NCBI RefSeq assembly: GCF_000092405.1
Contig: NC_014220.1
Location: 1,426,001-1,490,000, forward strand
Reading direction: 5' to 3'
From: Syntrophothermus lipocalidus DSM 12680
Lineage (GTDB): Bacteria > Bacillota > Syntrophomonadia > Syntrophomonadales > Syntrophothermaceae
DNA: 64,000 nucleotides
Below the pieces are notes generated by a model that ran no database searches, had not been told where the DNA came from, and saw nothing but the letters and a program-made list of their open reading frames with translations. The position numbers were made by a program, and so were the translations under genes. This document shows positions 40,696 through 49,765 of this stretch, one piece after another (the first letter of the stretch is position 1; every line of letters begins with the position of its first letter).

Positions 40696-41448
40696 ATGAG
40701 AAAGTTTCATAGGCTGACGGTCACTACGCTATTGTTGACTGCGTTGTTAGTGTTCATCGGTTTATGTCAACCCCAGCTTGCACCAGCCACCGCCGAGACC
40801 ACCCCGCCCACTCCGACCTTGGTCGTTTCGGGTCTTGGAACTGTTTCTGTAGCCCCCGATGAAGGCAAAGTAGTTTTGGCAGTTGTCACTACGGATAAAC
40901 TGCTGGCTGAAGCTCTAGATCGGAACACAGCTGCTACCAATAAAGTCGTCGCCGCCCTGACCGATGACGGCATCAAATCCGACCAGATCGAAACCAGCAA
41001 TTTCTCGGTCTGGCCGCAATATTCCTATCCCGGGGAAAATGACAAAGACAGACCCCCGGTCATCGTCGGATATCAGGTACGTAATGAAATCACCGTGACC
41101 GTGCAGGATCTCGCCCGTTTGGGAAAAATTGTAGACAGCGCGTTAAAGACGGGAGCCAACGAAGTAGTTAGCATCTCATACGAGAAGCAAGACTCGTCAC
41201 AAGCAGTCAACCTGGCACTTAAGAAGGCGTGCCAGCAGGCAAACGCTAAAGCCCAGGCCATAGCTGCGGCTTTGGGAGTGCAGTTGGGACGCGTTGTTTC
41301 TGTGACTGAAAGCACCAGCAGTTATAACCCCTCGCCGCCATTCCAGGCATTGAAAGCGACGAGCGGTTACGGCGCCGGTGATGTTCCTATCCAGCCTGGC
41401 AAGCTGCAAGTTACCGCAACTGTAAACATAACCTTCGAACTCAAGTAG
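40696..41448 (+). CDS. Secreted SIMPL (DUF541/YggE-like) domain protein
   Basis: A 250-aa exported protein. Signal peptide about 1-33 (VTTLLLTALLVFIGLCQ...ATAE), then the SIMPL domain: LVVSGLGTVSVAPDEGKVVL, NFSVWPQYSYPGE, GYQVRNEITVTVQDL, and a C-terminal KLQVTATVNITFEL. These proteins belong to an oxidative or envelope stress family of unclear action. ATG 40696 is ten bases after AAAGGAGG. It is the third gene of the sigma/anti-sigma operon, which makes it a likely target of that system. Confidence 0.88.
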   Translation: MRKFHRLTVTTLLLTALLVFIGLCQPQLAPATAETTPPTPTLVVSGLGTVSVAPDEGKVVLAVVTTDKLLAEALDRNTAATNKVVAALTDDGIKSDQIETSNFSVWPQYSYPGENDKDRPPVIVGYQVRNEITVTVQDLARLGKIVDSALKTGANEVVSISYEKQDSSQAVNLALKKACQQANAKAQAIAAALGVQLGRVVSVTESTSSYNPSPPFQALKATSGYGAGDVPIQPGKLQVTATVNITFELK

Positions 41449-41486
41449 CCTTGTTGTGCCGCTACTACAGGGCCAACTACAACAGC

Positions 41487-41516
41487 TTGACAAAGGTTTT
41501 GGGTGTATACTAGAAT
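41487..41516 (+). promoter_or_regulatory. Promoter of tRNA-Leu
   Basis: Consensus TTGACA (41487-41492), 18-base spacer, TAGAAT (41511-41516), about 45 bases before the tRNA. Confidence 0.65.
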
Positions 41517-41561
41517 TATGTTTGCAGGCAGAGCTCAGCCTTGCCTAAAAACCGACGACAG

Positions 41562-41648
41562 GCGGCAGTGGCGGAATTGGCAGACGCGCTAGATTCAGGA
41601 TCTAGTGGTTGCAAGGCCGTGGGGGTTCAAGTCCCTTCTGCCGCACCA
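41562..41648 (+). tRNA. tRNA-Leu (anticodon CAG)
   Basis: An 87-base class II tRNA. Acceptor GCGGCAG pairs with CTGCCGC, with CCA encoded. Anticodon stem CTAGA/TCTAG holds TTCAGGA, anticodon CAG, reading CTG. A long variable arm (TGGTTGCAAGGCCGT) and T-arm GGGGGTTCAAGTCCC are present. Isolated gene. Confidence 0.96.
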
Positions 41649-41658
41649 AGAAAATCGG

Positions 41659-41690
41659 GACTTCCGGACAATTATTCCGGAAGTCTTTTT
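41659..41690 (+). terminator. Terminator of tRNA-Leu
   Basis: Perfect 10-bp stem GACTTCCGGA/TCCGGAAGTC with T5, right after the tRNA. Confidence 0.85.
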
Positions 41691-41984
41691 ATTGTATTTC
41701 GCTCACAAATTCTATTTATTGTAATTCATGCTGCAATCCATAGCCTTTTAACGTTTTGTGTTTTCATCACGCTTCATAATAATTCCACCCTTTGATGAAT
41801 ACGTCTCAGTGAACATCTCACGCCAAATCTGGTCCAAGAGAGCTCACCATTACCCGCCTGCTTTGTATTGTAGCTCACAGGCTATGATACCAAGGTTGTC
41901 CGCTCTAATCGACTTAAGGTAGACTTACAATACCGATTGTGGTTTTACACATAGGAAAACATGCGGGTGAGAGGAGGAACCCTG
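41691..41984. other. Intergenic region before the 3D-domain gene
   Basis: About 290 bases. It ends with a GAGAGGAGG ribosome site. I see no confident promoter, repeat or RNA, and no coding potential beyond short spurious frames. Confidence 0.35.
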
Positions 41985-42857
41985 ATGAAGACAAGACAGG
42001 TTGACCGTTACATAGGTTGGCTTTTAGGCTTATGTTTGGCATCGTTTTTGTTTGTGGGGTTTTTTTTGACGGGACAAGCACTGGCTCAGACTCAGCAACG
42101 TAATTTATACGTAGGTTGCGAGGGAGAGGATGTCGCTCGTCTGCAGAACACCCTTAATCTGAAAGGATATTACTGCGGTCCTGCCGACCAAAAATTTGGT
42201 GTGAAAACCCAGAAAGCCGTGCTCGCCTTACAACAGGAAAACGCGTGCAGGGTGGACGGCATTGTCGGACCCGAGACTCGCAGGGCCTTAGACGCTTATC
42301 AGCCTCGTTTGTTATTCGAAGGGTGCACCGGTGCCGATGTTACTCGACTTCAGGAGACCCTGAAAGAGCGAGGATACTTGACTGGCGACGCTGACGGCAA
42401 ATTCGGTCCCGAAACTCGCAAGGCAGTTCTGGCCTTTCAAAAAGCAAATAGCCTTGAAGCAGACGCCATTGTCGGGCCTCTGACCAGGCAGGCCTTAGCG
42501 CAATATAAAGAAACCCATTCTTCGGTTGTATCCAGTCGTGGAGGAAGTGAGCCTATGAGGTATATCCAAGTACTTGACATGAAGGCTACCGGTTACTGCC
42601 CCTGTAACCAGTGTAACTACCCTTGGGGCGGGCGCCCCTCGGCTTTAGGCTTGCCTCTCGGGCGCGGTATAGCAGCCGTTGATCCTACCGTAATCAAGTT
42701 AGGAACGAGATTGTACGTTGAAGGATACGGCGAGGCTATTGCCGCGGACACGGGTGGCGCAATCAAGGGAAATAGAATCGATCTGTGTTTCGACACTCAT
42801 AGCGAAGCACTCGATTGGGGAATACAGAACGTCAAAGTCTACGTATTGCCTGATTAA
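41985..42857 (+). CDS. Secreted peptidoglycan-binding 3D-domain protein
   Basis: A 290-aa exported protein. Signal peptide about 1-36 (WLLGLCLASFLFVGFFLTGQ), two peptidoglycan_binding_1 repeats (EDVARLQNTLNLKGYYCGPA and ADVTRLQETLKERGYLTG), and a C-terminal 3D domain with MKATGYCP, GRGIAAVDPTVIKLGTRLYV, ADTGGAIKG and IDLCFD: the three Asp residues of lytic (MltA-like) 3D proteins. Such proteins cut glycan in spore or vegetative wall. ATG 41985 follows AGAGGAGG at seven bases. No clear operon partner. Confidence 0.92.
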   Translation: MKTRQVDRYIGWLLGLCLASFLFVGFFLTGQALAQTQQRNLYVGCEGEDVARLQNTLNLKGYYCGPADQKFGVKTQKAVLALQQENACRVDGIVGPETRRALDAYQPRLLFEGCTGADVTRLQETLKERGYLTGDADGKFGPETRKAVLAFQKANSLEADAIVGPLTRQALAQYKETHSSVVSSRGGSEPMRYIQVLDMKATGYCPCNQCNYPWGGRPSALGLPLGRGIAAVDPTVIKLGTRLYVEGYGEAIAADTGGAIKGNRIDLCFDTHSEALDWGIQNVKVYVLPD

Positions 42858-42876
42858 GAAAGTCAACCGAAGCCAG

Positions 42877-43374
42877 TCATCTTGCTTCTTTTCGCAGTTC
42901 GGTTAATTTTTCTTTCAATCTTTGTTCTACGTTGGGAGGGACCAAGCCGCTGACTGGGCCACCTAAAAGCGCGGCTTCTTTCACTCCCGATGAGCTTATG
43001 TAGTAATAATCGCTGCTTGACATAATAAAAACGGTATCGACCTCCGGCAAAAGATATCGATTCATCATGGCCATCTGCATTTCATACTCGAAATCGGCTA
43101 CAGTACGTAGTCCCCTGATAATCGCACAGGCTCCTTTTTCCTTCACATAGTTGACAACCAGTCCGCTGAACCAGTCAACCTCAACGTTGGGGACGTGTCT
43201 GGTCGCTTCCTGGATCATGTCCACCCTCTCTTCCAGGGTAAACAGGCTCTTCTTGTGGACGTTAGAAACAACAGCAACTATTATGCGGTCGAACAGCTTA
43301 CTGCTTCGTTCAAGGATATCTACATGGCCTTTAGTAAAGGGATCAAAACTGCCTGGATATACTGCAATCCTCAC
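42877..43374 (-). CDS. coaD: Phosphopantetheine adenylyltransferase
   Basis: Adds AMP to 4'-phosphopantetheine in coenzyme A synthesis, in the cytoplasm. Nucleotidyltransferase motif GSFDPFTKGHVD with the TxGH active site, IIRGLR, and YISSSGVKEAALLGG. 165 aa, the usual CoaD size. GTG 43374 is six bases after GGGAGG. It converges with the 3D-domain gene and is separated from hbd by a terminator. Supplies CoA for the beta-oxidation genes, by inference only. Confidence 0.96.
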   Translation of the reverse strand: MRIAVYPGSFDPFTKGHVDILERSSKLFDRIIVAVVSNVHKKSLFTLEERVDMIQEATRHVPNVEVDWFSGLVVNYVKEKGACAIIRGLRTVADFEYEMQMAMMNRYLLPEVDTVFIMSSSDYYYISSSGVKEAALLGGPVSGLVPPNVEQRLKEKLTELRKEAR

Positions 43375-43440
43375 CGCGATCCTCCCCCAAATCTGTTCCC
43401 TACAAATAGTCTATCCACTGAGCACGTGCTGATAACGATA

Positions 43441-43474
43441 AAAAAAGGGCCTGGTGACACACGCAGGCCCTTTT
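43441..43474. terminator. Terminator after hbd
   Basis: Perfect 10-bp stem AAAAGGGCCT/AGGCCCTTTT with a 12-base loop, with A6 and T4 flanks, beside the hbd stop at 43485. Confidence 0.85.
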
Positions 43475-43484
43475 AGTTTCGTTC

Positions 43485-44324
43485 CTAATACTTAAAGAAA
43501 CCTTCTCCGGTCTTACGCCCCAGCTTCCCTGCACGGACCATCTTAACCAAGAGCGGGCAAGGACGATACTTGTCATCGCCAAACTCGCGATGCAAAGTCT
43601 GCATGATAGCCAAACATATATCTAGCCCAATCATGTCTGCTAAAGCGAGGGGACCCATAGGATGCCCTGCTCCGAGCTTCATGGAGGTATCCACGTCCTC
43701 GGGGCTTGCAACCCCCTCCATGACGGCATACATACCTTCGTTCAGCATTGGAATAAGCAGGCGGTTGACAACAAAGCCAGGAGCTTCGTTGATCTCAACC
43801 GGGGTCTTGCCCAGCTTAATTGAAAGATCCTTGATGGTATTAAAAGTTTCCTGGCTAGTAGAAGCCCCTTTGATAATCTCGATAAGCTTCATTGCCGGTA
43901 CCGGGTTGAAGAAATGCATGCCTATTACCCTGTCTGCCCGCTTGGTTGCTGCTCCTATCTCGGTTATGCTCAGAGCTGATGTGTTAGAAGCCAGGATACA
44001 TTCAGGCTTGCAGATCTCGTCCAGTTCCTTGAAAATCGCTTTTTTGATGTCCATATTCTCGATAGCAGCTTCAATTACCACATCCACATCTTTGGCCGCA
44101 GCCATGTCGACCGTACCGCTAATCCTGGCCATCACCGCGTTCTTGTCATCTGCGCTCATCTTGCCCTTTTCGACCATTTTGCTGAGACCCTTGTCGATGC
44201 CTTTTATACCATTGTCAACAAACTCTTGTTTAATATCACGTACGATTACTTCGAACCCAGCTTGAGCAGCGACTTGAACAATCCCAGCTCCCATAGTACC
44301 TGCGCCTAAAACCATTATTTTCAT
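43485..44324 (-). CDS. hbd: 3-hydroxybutyryl-CoA dehydrogenase
   Basis: Interconverts 3-hydroxybutyryl-CoA and acetoacetyl-CoA with NAD(H), in butyrate or crotonyl-CoA metabolism. NAD motif [20 protein letters not shown] at the start, [12 protein letters not shown], the catalytic His in [17 protein letters not shown], then [15 protein letters not shown] and [18 protein letters not shown]. 279 aa, normal. ATG 44324 follows GGGAGG. Close to ETF genes, so it fits the beta-oxidation module. Confidence 0.95.
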   Translation of the reverse strand: MKIMVLGAGTMGAGIVQVAAQAGFEVIVRDIKQEFVDNGIKGIDKGLSKMVEKGKMSADDKNAVMARISGTVDMAAAKDVDVVIEAAIENMDIKKAIFKELDEICKPECILASNTSALSITEIGAATKRADRVIGMHFFNPVPAMKLIEIIKGASTSQETFNTIKDLSIKLGKTPVEINEAPGFVVNRLLIPMLNEGMYAVMEGVASPEDVDTSMKLGAGHPMGPLALADMIGLDICLAIMQTLHREFGDDKYRPCPLLVKMVRAGKLGRKTGEGFFKY

Positions 44325-44651
44325 TTCTCGTTACCTCCCTACCCCAAATTAACTATGATATCTCTACCTAGCCCCGGTTCTACCTTAGTGTCTGCTTTCC
44401 TCACTCCCCTCCTTTCCTGCAGAATATCGCCACAGTCCGACAACCGTCGGTGTATGTGCAGAGCAGTTGGCCCGACCTTGCTGGCCGCTGTTATCTATCA
44501 TCTCGATGGCAGCCTCTGCCTTAAGTTCCCCGAAATCCGGAACCGTACCTGCTCCGCATTTCTGCAGTCACAATAACTCAAATTCTACGCTGCTTTGTGA
44601 ATTCCTTCTTTAGACTCCACAATTTTTTCCCGCCGGTTCTCCCAAAGCCCC

Positions 44652-44691
44652 AAAAAACGGCAGAGGGATCCACCCGAAAGCGGATCCCTCT
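44652..44691 (-). terminator. Terminator after the ETF:quinone-type oxidoreductase gene
   Basis: Perfect 10-bp stem AGAGGGATCC/GGATCCCTCT with a 10-base loop; minus-strand tail GCCGTTTTTT. The remaining 44325-44651 shows no gene or other clear signal. Confidence 0.8.
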
Positions 44692-44713
44692 TTTTACCTT
44701 TCCACCTTACCTT

Positions 44714-46843
44714 CTATTGCATTGCCTGCCAGACTAATTCAGGAAGATCCAGTACCTTGGCTTCGGATTCTACTCCTTTTACCCCGTCGTTAATCATCGT
44801 CAGGCAGAAAGGACAGTTAGTGATGACCATCTCCGGATTCGGTTCAAGCAGTTGATCAGTCCTGGTATCGTTGATACGTTTGTACCCTTCAACTGCATGC
44901 TCTTCAAGCCACATCCGGCCTCCACCGGCGCCACAGCAGAAACCGTATTCCCGGGACCTTTCAATTTCGACCAGGTTGCACCCGGTTGCTTTAATAACGG
45001 CCCTGGGCTCATCGTAAACCTTGTTGTGACGGCCTAAGAAGCAAGAATCATGGTAAGTCAACTTAGCCCCGATGGACTTATTCAGCTTGATCTTCCCTTC
45101 AGCTATAAGCTTGGCAAGGAACTCGGAAGAATGATACACTTCATAGTTGCCGTTAAGCTGCGGGTACTCGTTCTTCAGCGCATTGTAGCAGTGAGGACAC
45201 GGAGTAATAATCTTTTTGACCCCGTAATTATTGAATGACTCGATATTAGAATTGACCAAGGTCTGATACAGATACTCATTGCCCAAACGGCGCGCCGAAT
45301 CGCCGCAGCAGTATTCTTCAGTACCCAGGTAACCAAGCTTGATCCCGGCTTGAGCCGCTACTCGAACTAGAGCTTCCCCGACCCTCTTGTAACGGTCGTC
45401 AAATGCAACCGCGCAGCCGCCGAAGAGAAGATATTCGAATTCCTCTCCGTCCTCAGGCACCAGGTTGACCAGTTCTCTGACGTTGCGCTCGTTCAACCAG
45501 TTGGCCCGGTTGGCAAAGCCTACGCCCCACGGGTTGTAGTTACGCTCCATGTTAGTGAACGCCATCTGGGCTTCACCCGGCATGTCACCCTGCCACATTA
45601 CCAGGTTACGCCGCATCTCGATTATTTTAGGAATATGCTCGATGAACATCGGGCAGTGTTCCATACAAGCACGGCAGTTGGTGCAGTCCCAAATAACATC
45701 TGTGGTGACGACATCATAGATAAGGTTCTGCTCCATGACCGGTTTTACCTCATCCGCCTCTGCCGTCATGGCCATTTCCGCTGCCTCATCAGCATGATGC
45801 CCGGCATCTTTAGCGGCTATGAGGTAAGGAGCCTTGGCATCCCAGTGCTGCTTCATAGCTTGAATCAAGGTCAGTTTAGGATTGAGGTGCTTGCCGGTTA
45901 GATAAGCAGGACAGTTCTCTTGACAACGCCCGCAGCGGATACAGGCATCAAGGTCTATGATGTCTTTCCAAGTGAAGTCTTCGATCTTTTCTACGCCGAA
46001 GCTCTCAGCTTCTTCAATGTTGTAAACCATACGGCAGGCACTTGGCCCCATATCCCTGGTAAAGTAATTTACCATGCTAACAAAGATGTGCCACAGCTTG
46101 GTGAACGGAACCAGAGCTATGAATAGGAAGGCCAAGGTCATGTGGAACCACCACAGCAAGCGGTGCCATACCAGTGCTCCGTCCAGTGACATACCGGAGA
46201 ACAGGTGAGCGAACATCCAGCCGAACGGTGAGGCTTTGGCCTCGTAAAGGATCTCGTCGATCCTGGTAGCCAGCTTAATCTGAGCCGCGATGCGCAATCC
46301 TTCAATCAGAAACCCGGTAAACAGGATAGCGAAAATGAGGAAAATGACCCACCCATCTGACGATTTAGTATCGTTCAAACGGTCAGGCTTCTGAACATAG
46401 CGGATAAAGGCCAGAACAATAATACCTATCATCGCCAGAAAACCTAGAACGTCAACTATCCATGAAAAACCGATATAGGCGCCACCTTCAACTTTAGGCC
46501 AATGCAGCCAGAAGTGCATAGCGTCGACTCCTGCTGCCAGGAACAGTACAAGGAACCCCCAGAACAGGAAGAAGTGCATCCAACCGGCCAACGGTTTCTT
46601 GACTACCTTAGCCTGGCCAAAGCTGTACTTGATCAACGACCATAACCTGCTCCAGAAGTTGTCGGCCCGGTTGATCCTGCCGTTAGCCAGCAGCCAAACC
46701 CTGATCCTCTTGTAGAGTCCATAACAAAACACTGCTAAGGGGATAAACATGAAGATATAAATCAACCATTCGTAGGGAACATTGGCCCCGACTACCCGCA
46801 TAGGTACTTCGTAGACCTCTAATGGTTCGTAACCGAAAATCAT
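44714..46843 (-). CDS. Membrane Fe-S oxidoreductase, EMO type (ETF:menaquinone oxidoreductase-like)
   Basis: A 709-aa protein. The N-terminal NarI-like heme-b membrane part has about six helices with His pairs (GWMHFFLFWGFLVLFLAAG, VWHRLLWWFHMTLAFLFIA). Two [4Fe-4S] motifs follow (CIRCGRCQENCPA and CTNCRACMEHCP), then two CCG domains (EYCCGDSARRLGNE, FCCGAGGGRMW) for non-cubane clusters. Homologues in syntrophic bacteria move electrons from ETF to menaquinone, letting uphill butyryl-CoA oxidation be driven by reverse electron transport. It follows etfA on the same strand, with a hairpin between. Confidence 0.9.
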   Translation of the reverse strand: MIFGYEPLEVYEVPMRVVGANVPYEWLIYIFMFIPLAVFCYGLYKRIRVWLLANGRINRADNFWSRLWSLIKYSFGQAKVVKKPLAGWMHFFLFWGFLVLFLAAGVDAMHFWLHWPKVEGGAYIGFSWIVDVLGFLAMIGIIVLAFIRYVQKPDRLNDTKSSDGWVIFLIFAILFTGFLIEGLRIAAQIKLATRIDEILYEAKASPFGWMFAHLFSGMSLDGALVWHRLLWWFHMTLAFLFIALVPFTKLWHIFVSMVNYFTRDMGPSACRMVYNIEEAESFGVEKIEDFTWKDIIDLDACIRCGRCQENCPAYLTGKHLNPKLTLIQAMKQHWDAKAPYLIAAKDAGHHADEAAEMAMTAEADEVKPVMEQNLIYDVVTTDVIWDCTNCRACMEHCPMFIEHIPKIIEMRRNLVMWQGDMPGEAQMAFTNMERNYNPWGVGFANRANWLNERNVRELVNLVPEDGEEFEYLLFGGCAVAFDDRYKRVGEALVRVAAQAGIKLGYLGTEEYCCGDSARRLGNEYLYQTLVNSNIESFNNYGVKKIITPCPHCYNALKNEYPQLNGNYEVYHSSEFLAKLIAEGKIKLNKSIGAKLTYHDSCFLGRHNKVYDEPRAVIKATGCNLVEIERSREYGFCCGAGGGRMWLEEHAVEGYKRINDTRTDQLLEPNPEMVITNCPFCLTMINDGVKGVESEAKVLDLPELVWQAMQ

Positions 46844-46873
46844 GCAAATATTCCCTCCCCAGTTTTATCAATA

Positions 46874-46919
46874 TGAATGCTGGATATGGGGACTTAAGCC
46901 ACGCATATCCAGCCATTCA
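46874..46919 (-). promoter_or_regulatory. Long hairpin between etfA and emo
   Basis: TGAATGCTGGATATG (46874-46888) pairs with CATATCCAGCCATTCA (46904-46919) over 15 bases with one bulge. No T-run, so it is more likely an mRNA processing or stability element than a terminator. Confidence 0.5.
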
Positions 46920-46947
46920 TTTCCTCGCCGCTCAAGATGATAGACGA

Positions 46948-47901
46948 CTACTTCTTGAGCTCATCGATCAAAGCGGGGATAACCTTGAACAGGTCGCCGA
47001 CTGCTCCCAGATCGGAAATACCGAAGATAGGAGCTTCCTCGTCGGTATTGATGCAAACCACGTACTTGGAAGACGACATTCCGGCCAAGTGCTGAATGGC
47101 ACCAGAAATACCCGCTGCCACGTACAGTGTGGGGTTGACTACCTTACCGGTTTGCCCGACTTGCAGTTCATGGGGCAACCATCCGGAGTCGATGGCAGCA
47201 CGAGACCCGCCGACCGCCGCTCCCATGAGGTCAGCCAGTTGTTCGACCAGGGCGATACCTTCCGGTCCTTTACAGCCGCGGCCGCCCGATACCACGACAT
47301 CAGCTTCGGTGAGCTCCGGTCTAGCCGACACGCTGGGGATGAACTCTTTCACGTTCTGGTATACGTCCCCAGCACCCGCAGCCACTGCTACATTGACGAC
47401 TTCTCCTGCAGCAGCCTTCTCAGCCGGTGACCAAACGCCAGGACGAATCGTCGCCAATACTGGAGACCCGGCCACTTCGACCTTGGCCAAAGCCTTACCG
47501 GCATAGATAGCTCTTGTGAAAACACCCTTGCCCGCGCTGATGTCAGCCGCTATACAGTCAGTAGCCAGACCTAATTCCAGCTTCTGGGCCAGCCTTGAAG
47601 CCATGTCTCTGCCATTGAAGCTGTGGGCAAACAGAACCGCGTTGGGTTTGTACTCAGCAATCATCGCTGCCATCTGTGCTACGAAAGCTCCGGTATTGTA
47701 CTGAGCAAAAACATCCGCATCAGCAACATAAACCTTGGCCGCACCGTACTTGGCAAACTCAGGAGCCAGCCCGGCCACGTTTTTGCCAAAAACTACTGCT
47801 GAAACCTCATCGCCCCACTTCTGGGCTTCGCTGAGCATTTCATACGTGACTTTACGAACGTTCCCATCCCTTTGTTCGACAAATACCCATGTTCCAGCCA
47901 T
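46948..47901 (-). CDS. etfA: Electron transfer flavoprotein, alpha subunit
   Basis: FAD-binding half of ETF, 317 aa. N-terminal WVFVEQRDGNVRKVTYEML, C-terminal FAD domain with VVSGGRGCKGPEGIALVEQL, AIDSGWLPHELQVGQTGKVV, YVAAGISGAIQHLAG, and the signature INTDEEAPIFGISDLGAVGD. It accepts electrons from acyl-CoA dehydrogenases and passes them on. ATG 47901 follows AAGGAGGG at seven bases. 19 bases after etfB. The EMO gene follows 104 bases later. Confidence 0.96.
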   Translation of the reverse strand: MAGTWVFVEQRDGNVRKVTYEMLSEAQKWGDEVSAVVFGKNVAGLAPEFAKYGAAKVYVADADVFAQYNTGAFVAQMAAMIAEYKPNAVLFAHSFNGRDMASRLAQKLELGLATDCIAADISAGKGVFTRAIYAGKALAKVEVAGSPVLATIRPGVWSPAEKAAAGEVVNVAVAAGAGDVYQNVKEFIPSVSARPELTEADVVVSGGRGCKGPEGIALVEQLADLMGAAVGGSRAAIDSGWLPHELQVGQTGKVVNPTLYVAAGISGAIQHLAGMSSSKYVVCINTDEEAPIFGISDLGAVGDLFKVIPALIDELKK

Positions 47902-47920
47902 TCAGTTACCCTCCTTTTAC

Positions 47921-48676
47921 CTACTTCTTGATTTCGACTTTAACATCGTTCTTGATGAAGTTAGCGATTTCTTTGGCCAGGTCAGCCGGCTCGCCGGTAA
48001 CCTTTTTGCCAGCTGCCTTAGCAGGAGGCAACGAGTACTCGACTACCTTGGTCTTGGATTCGACGGCTTCGGCAGCCACGGTGCTGACCGGTTTCTTCTT
48101 AGCTTGCATTATTCCTTTCATGGAAGGATAACGAGGCTCGTTCAAACTCACCTGGGTGCTGATGACAGCAGGGAGGGCTACCTCGATCACGGTAGTTCCG
48201 CCATCTGCTTCACACTTACACGTAGCTTTTCCGTCAGCTATGTCCAGAGTAGTCGCGACATTGATGTGCGGCCAGCCAAGAATCTCAGCGATTCTGGTCG
48301 GTACCTGAGAAGACCCATCGTCTGCGGCCACGTGTCCGGCCAAAACCAGGTTTGCACCCTCGTCAGCAATGGCTTTCGCCAGAGCCTTGGCCCGTGCAAA
48401 TTCGTCAGCAGCCAGATCCTGCTGAATAAGAATTCCCCTGTCGGCTCCCATGGCAAGTGCAGTACGGATAGCCTCGATAGCCTTGTCTGCACCAGCCGAG
48501 ACTACTACTACCTCTTTAGCTATGCCTTTTTCTTTCAGCCTGATGCCCTCTTCAACAGCTACCTCGTCATAGGGATTGATTATCATGTTAATACCAGCAT
48601 CAGAAATCTTGCCATCCTTTAATTCGATCTTGGCTTCGGTGTCAAATGTCTGCTTTACACATACCAGAACTTTCAA
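47921..48676 (-). CDS. etfB: Electron transfer flavoprotein, beta subunit
   Basis: AMP-binding half of ETF, 251 aa. Begins MKVLVCVKQTFDTEAKIEL, then NPYDEVAVEEGIRLKEKG and DDGSSQVPTRIAE. The TTG at 48676 is chosen because AGGAGG lies seven bases before it and gives this family N-terminus; the ATG two codons upstream is only one base from the Shine-Dalgarno. Coupled with etfA. No acyl-CoA dehydrogenase lies beside it, so its partner is elsewhere. Confidence 0.95.
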   Translation of the reverse strand: MKVLVCVKQTFDTEAKIELKDGKISDAGINMIINPYDEVAVEEGIRLKEKGIAKEVVVVSAGADKAIEAIRTALAMGADRGILIQQDLAADEFARAKALAKAIADEGANLVLAGHVAADDGSSQVPTRIAEILGWPHINVATTLDIADGKATCKCEADGGTTVIEVALPAVISTQVSLNEPRYPSMKGIMQAKKKPVSTVAAEAVESKTKVVEYSLPPAKAAGKKVTGEPADLAKEIANFIKNDVKVEIKK

Positions 48677-48953
48677 GGTCATTCCTCCTTCTTTCTTTGT
48701 GAGATGTACTCTACTCGCGTTCCCTTTGTGCCCCCAGAATCCCTAAGCCAATGTGTAAAGGCATCACCCCCACAAGAGTTTATATATTCTTGCCTCAGCA
48801 TTGCCACCGGCACGAAGCCCGAAGCAGAAATCACCCATCACAAATACTTCTATAGATTTTTCATATTTCCTCTTTGTTCTCAGCCGGAAAGTGAAATTTT
48901 TTTCTAGGTATGCCCCAAACCTCAATCTAACTGAATGCCCATAGGTCCAGGAG

Positions 48954-49748
48954 TCAATCCGCTGCCTTTTCGTAGAAAAAAGTCGCCACGCTTTTCAAAC
49001 CTATCTCCCTAGCCTTGAATATCTGTTCAGTACTCCCTATAAACAGTACCCCTCCTGGGCGCAGTGCATCTACGAAGCGGCGGTATAATTTCTCTTTAGC
49101 CTCTTCTGTGAAATAGATAACTACATTGCGGCATAGAATAAGATCCATGTTAGAGGGATACCTGTCTTTCAATAAATCATGTCTTTCAAAGCGAACGCAG
49201 TTTTTTAATTCGTCTTTGATGCGAAAGTATCCATTAACCTCTTCAAAATACTTCTTAACCCAAGCCTGCGGAACCGCCTGCAGTGACTTCGGCAAGTACA
49301 ACCCGGTTTTAGCTTTTTCCAAAGCATCCTGATCTATATCCGTGGCCAATATCTTCTCGAATCTCTGCGGAAAGTGTTCTTGAAAAAGTAACGCCAAGGA
49401 ATAAGGTTCTTCACCAGTTGAACAACCGGCGCTCCAAGCGCGCACCTGAGCACGCTGCCGGATAAGTGCGGGCATGATGTCTTTCCGCAAAATATCCCAG
49501 TGGTTGCTGTTCCGGAAAAATTCCGACACGTTGATGGTAAGGTGATCCAAGAATTTTCGGTAAACAACAGGATCGTTTTCTAATACCTTTATAAAAGAAG
49601 CGTAATTGCGGGCATCCACCGACCGCATGAAGCTTCCTATCCGCCGCTCCATCTGCGGTCTTTTATATGCGGCGAGATCGATCCCGCTTTTTTCATGGAA
49701 CTTCTTAATAAACCAGTCCCATCCCAGGTTCTCCTCCATTAAGCTCAA
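48954..49748 (-). CDS. CheR-type protein glutamate methyltransferase
   Basis: A 264-aa SAM-dependent methyltransferase of chemoreceptor type. N-terminal helical domain (MERRIGSFMRSVDARNYASF), TINVSEFFRN, SAM motif AWSAGCSTGEEPYSLALLF, ILATDIDQDALEKAK, LILCRNVVIYF and VLFIGSTEQIF. No other che or mcp gene is in the window, and it lies at the end of the heme operon, 17 bases after hemL. It may serve a chemosensory or other signalling system elsewhere. TTG 49748 follows GAAGG. Confidence 0.9.
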   Translation of the reverse strand: MSLMEENLGWDWFIKKFHEKSGIDLAAYKRPQMERRIGSFMRSVDARNYASFIKVLENDPVVYRKFLDHLTINVSEFFRNSNHWDILRKDIMPALIRQRAQVRAWSAGCSTGEEPYSLALLFQEHFPQRFEKILATDIDQDALEKAKTGLYLPKSLQAVPQAWVKKYFEEVNGYFRIKDELKNCVRFERHDLLKDRYPSNMDLILCRNVVIYFTEEAKEKLYRRFVDALRPGGVLFIGSTEQIFKAREIGLKSVATFFYEKAAD

Positions 49749-49765
49749 ACTAGACCTTCCCCTTC

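Noticed and set aside
48680-48682. ATG start for etfB
   Set aside because: It is one base from the Shine-Dalgarno; TTG 48676 has normal spacing and gives the usual MKVLVCVKQ start.
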